Source: JALJPB01 sp963933115
GTDB taxonomy: Bacteria > Pseudomonadota > Gammaproteobacteria > Enterobacterales > Alteromonadaceae
Reading direction: 5' to 3'
Assembly: GCA_963933115.1 (NCBI GenBank)
Contig: CAWVSL010000071.1
Coordinates: 1 to 7,330 of the forward strand
Length of the DNA stretch: 7,330 bases
The notes beneath the pieces were generated by a model. That model was given only the letters and a program-made list of their open reading frames with translations. It did not search any database and was not told the DNA's origin. Within the stretch, counting starts at the first letter, position 1; every line of letters begins with the position of its first letter. Positions 6,974 to 7,330 of this stretch are shown in pieces. The position numbers and the translations under genes were made by a program.

Positions 6974-7003
6974 CTATTAACTATTAAATGAGAGTTAATA
7001 GTT
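6972..7003. repeat. Perfect 11-bp inverted repeat next to the rlmKL promoter
   Basis: AACTATTAACT (6972-6982) and AGTTAATAGTT (6993-7003) are exact reverse complements with a 10-nt centre. The left arm also contains part of a tandem AACTATT AACTATT. The repeat abuts and slightly overlaps the candidate -35 of rlmKL, where a dimeric DNA-binding protein could act. No U-tract follows on either strand, so a terminator is unlikely. Confidence 0.55.
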
Positions 7004-7186
7004 GCTGATATCGCTCTTTAGTTATCAATACTGATAAAATTCGAACAATTCGGGTGTTTTTAAATCGTTTAGCTGAGCAATCGTACAATAGAAGAATTAA
7101 TTAACAAAACAGGTTGCAATCTACCAAAGGTATCCTTATGATACGCTCGTTTTCAGGGTATTGAACTTTGAATACAATTCTTAAGT

Positions 7187-7215
7187 TTGAATTAAAACAA
7201 CTTGGCTTGTTTAAT
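7187..7215 (+). promoter_or_regulatory. Candidate promoter for tRNA-fMet
   Basis: TTGAAT (7187-7192) and TTTAAT (7210-7215) are spaced by 17 bp and match the sigma-70 consensus at four and five of six positions. Transcription would start near 7222, leaving a leader of roughly 28 nt to be removed by RNase P. A weaker alternative is TTGGCT (7202-7207) with TATTAG (7224-7229). No clear GC-rich discriminator is visible. Confidence 0.4.
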
Positions 7216-7249
7216 GTTACTTTTATTAGTAATACTTAAACCATTCGGA

Positions 7250-7326
<77 letters not shown>

Positions 7327-7330
7327 ATTC

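Larger units (their letters stand above)
6870..7249. other. 380-bp intergenic region between rlmKL and tRNA-fMet
   Basis: I find no convincing protein gene here on either strand. The region holds divergent regulatory sequence: the rlmKL promoter, leader hairpin and 11-bp inverted repeat on the left, and the tRNA promoter on the right. Between them are small symmetric sites: TTATCA-ATAC-TGATAA (7022-7037), GTATC-CTTAT-GATAC (7130-7144), and an imperfect stem at 7164-7187. An 8-codon frame preceded by AAAGG lies at 7138-7164 but is probably chance. Confidence 0.6.

Overview
This is ordinary chromosomal DNA from an AT-rich marine gammaproteobacterium. Alteromonadales is likely, and Colwellia or a close relative is my best guess. 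The guess rests on the low GC content, the neighbourhood rlmKL / glutaredoxin-like gene / uup / DUF3466 gene, and a gammaproteobacterial initiator tRNA. I see no phage, transposon, CRISPR or defence genes. I did not find a new multi-gene system.

Layout. The left edge holds the last 17 codons of a plus-strand gene that I cannot identify. A small plus-strand DUF1653 gene follows. It meets a minus-strand DUF3466 gene tail to tail across 134 bp that contain two perfect 12-bp inverted repeats. From there to about 6.87 kb all genes lie on the minus strand. In transcription order they are rlmKL (fused 23S rRNA methyltransferases), a short glutaredoxin-like protein, uup (ABC-F ATPase), and an exported, membrane-anchored DUF3466/HAF-repeat protein. 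Gaps between them are 50, 101 and 110 bp. A terminator-like hairpin lies between rlmKL and the glutaredoxin gene. The right edge has 380 bp without a protein gene. It holds a candidate rlmKL promoter and leader hairpin on the minus strand, a candidate tRNA promoter on the plus strand, and then a complete initiator tRNA-fMet ending four bases before the window edge.

How the genes fit together. RlmKL modifies the peptidyl-transferase region of 23S rRNA, Uup is an ABC-F ATPase linked to the ribosome and genome stability, and tRNA-fMet starts translation. The window is therefore mostly translation housekeeping. The glutaredoxin-like and DUF3466 proteins are conserved neighbours of unknown role.

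Three annotated starts matter. I place rlmKL at the ATG at 6869 rather than the upstream GTG, the glutaredoxin-like gene at 4671 rather than 4743, and DUF1653 at the ATG at 130 rather than the TTG at 106. The most useful leads are the RNA or DNA hairpins in the intergenic regions and the divergent sorting-signal-like tail of the DUF3466 protein.
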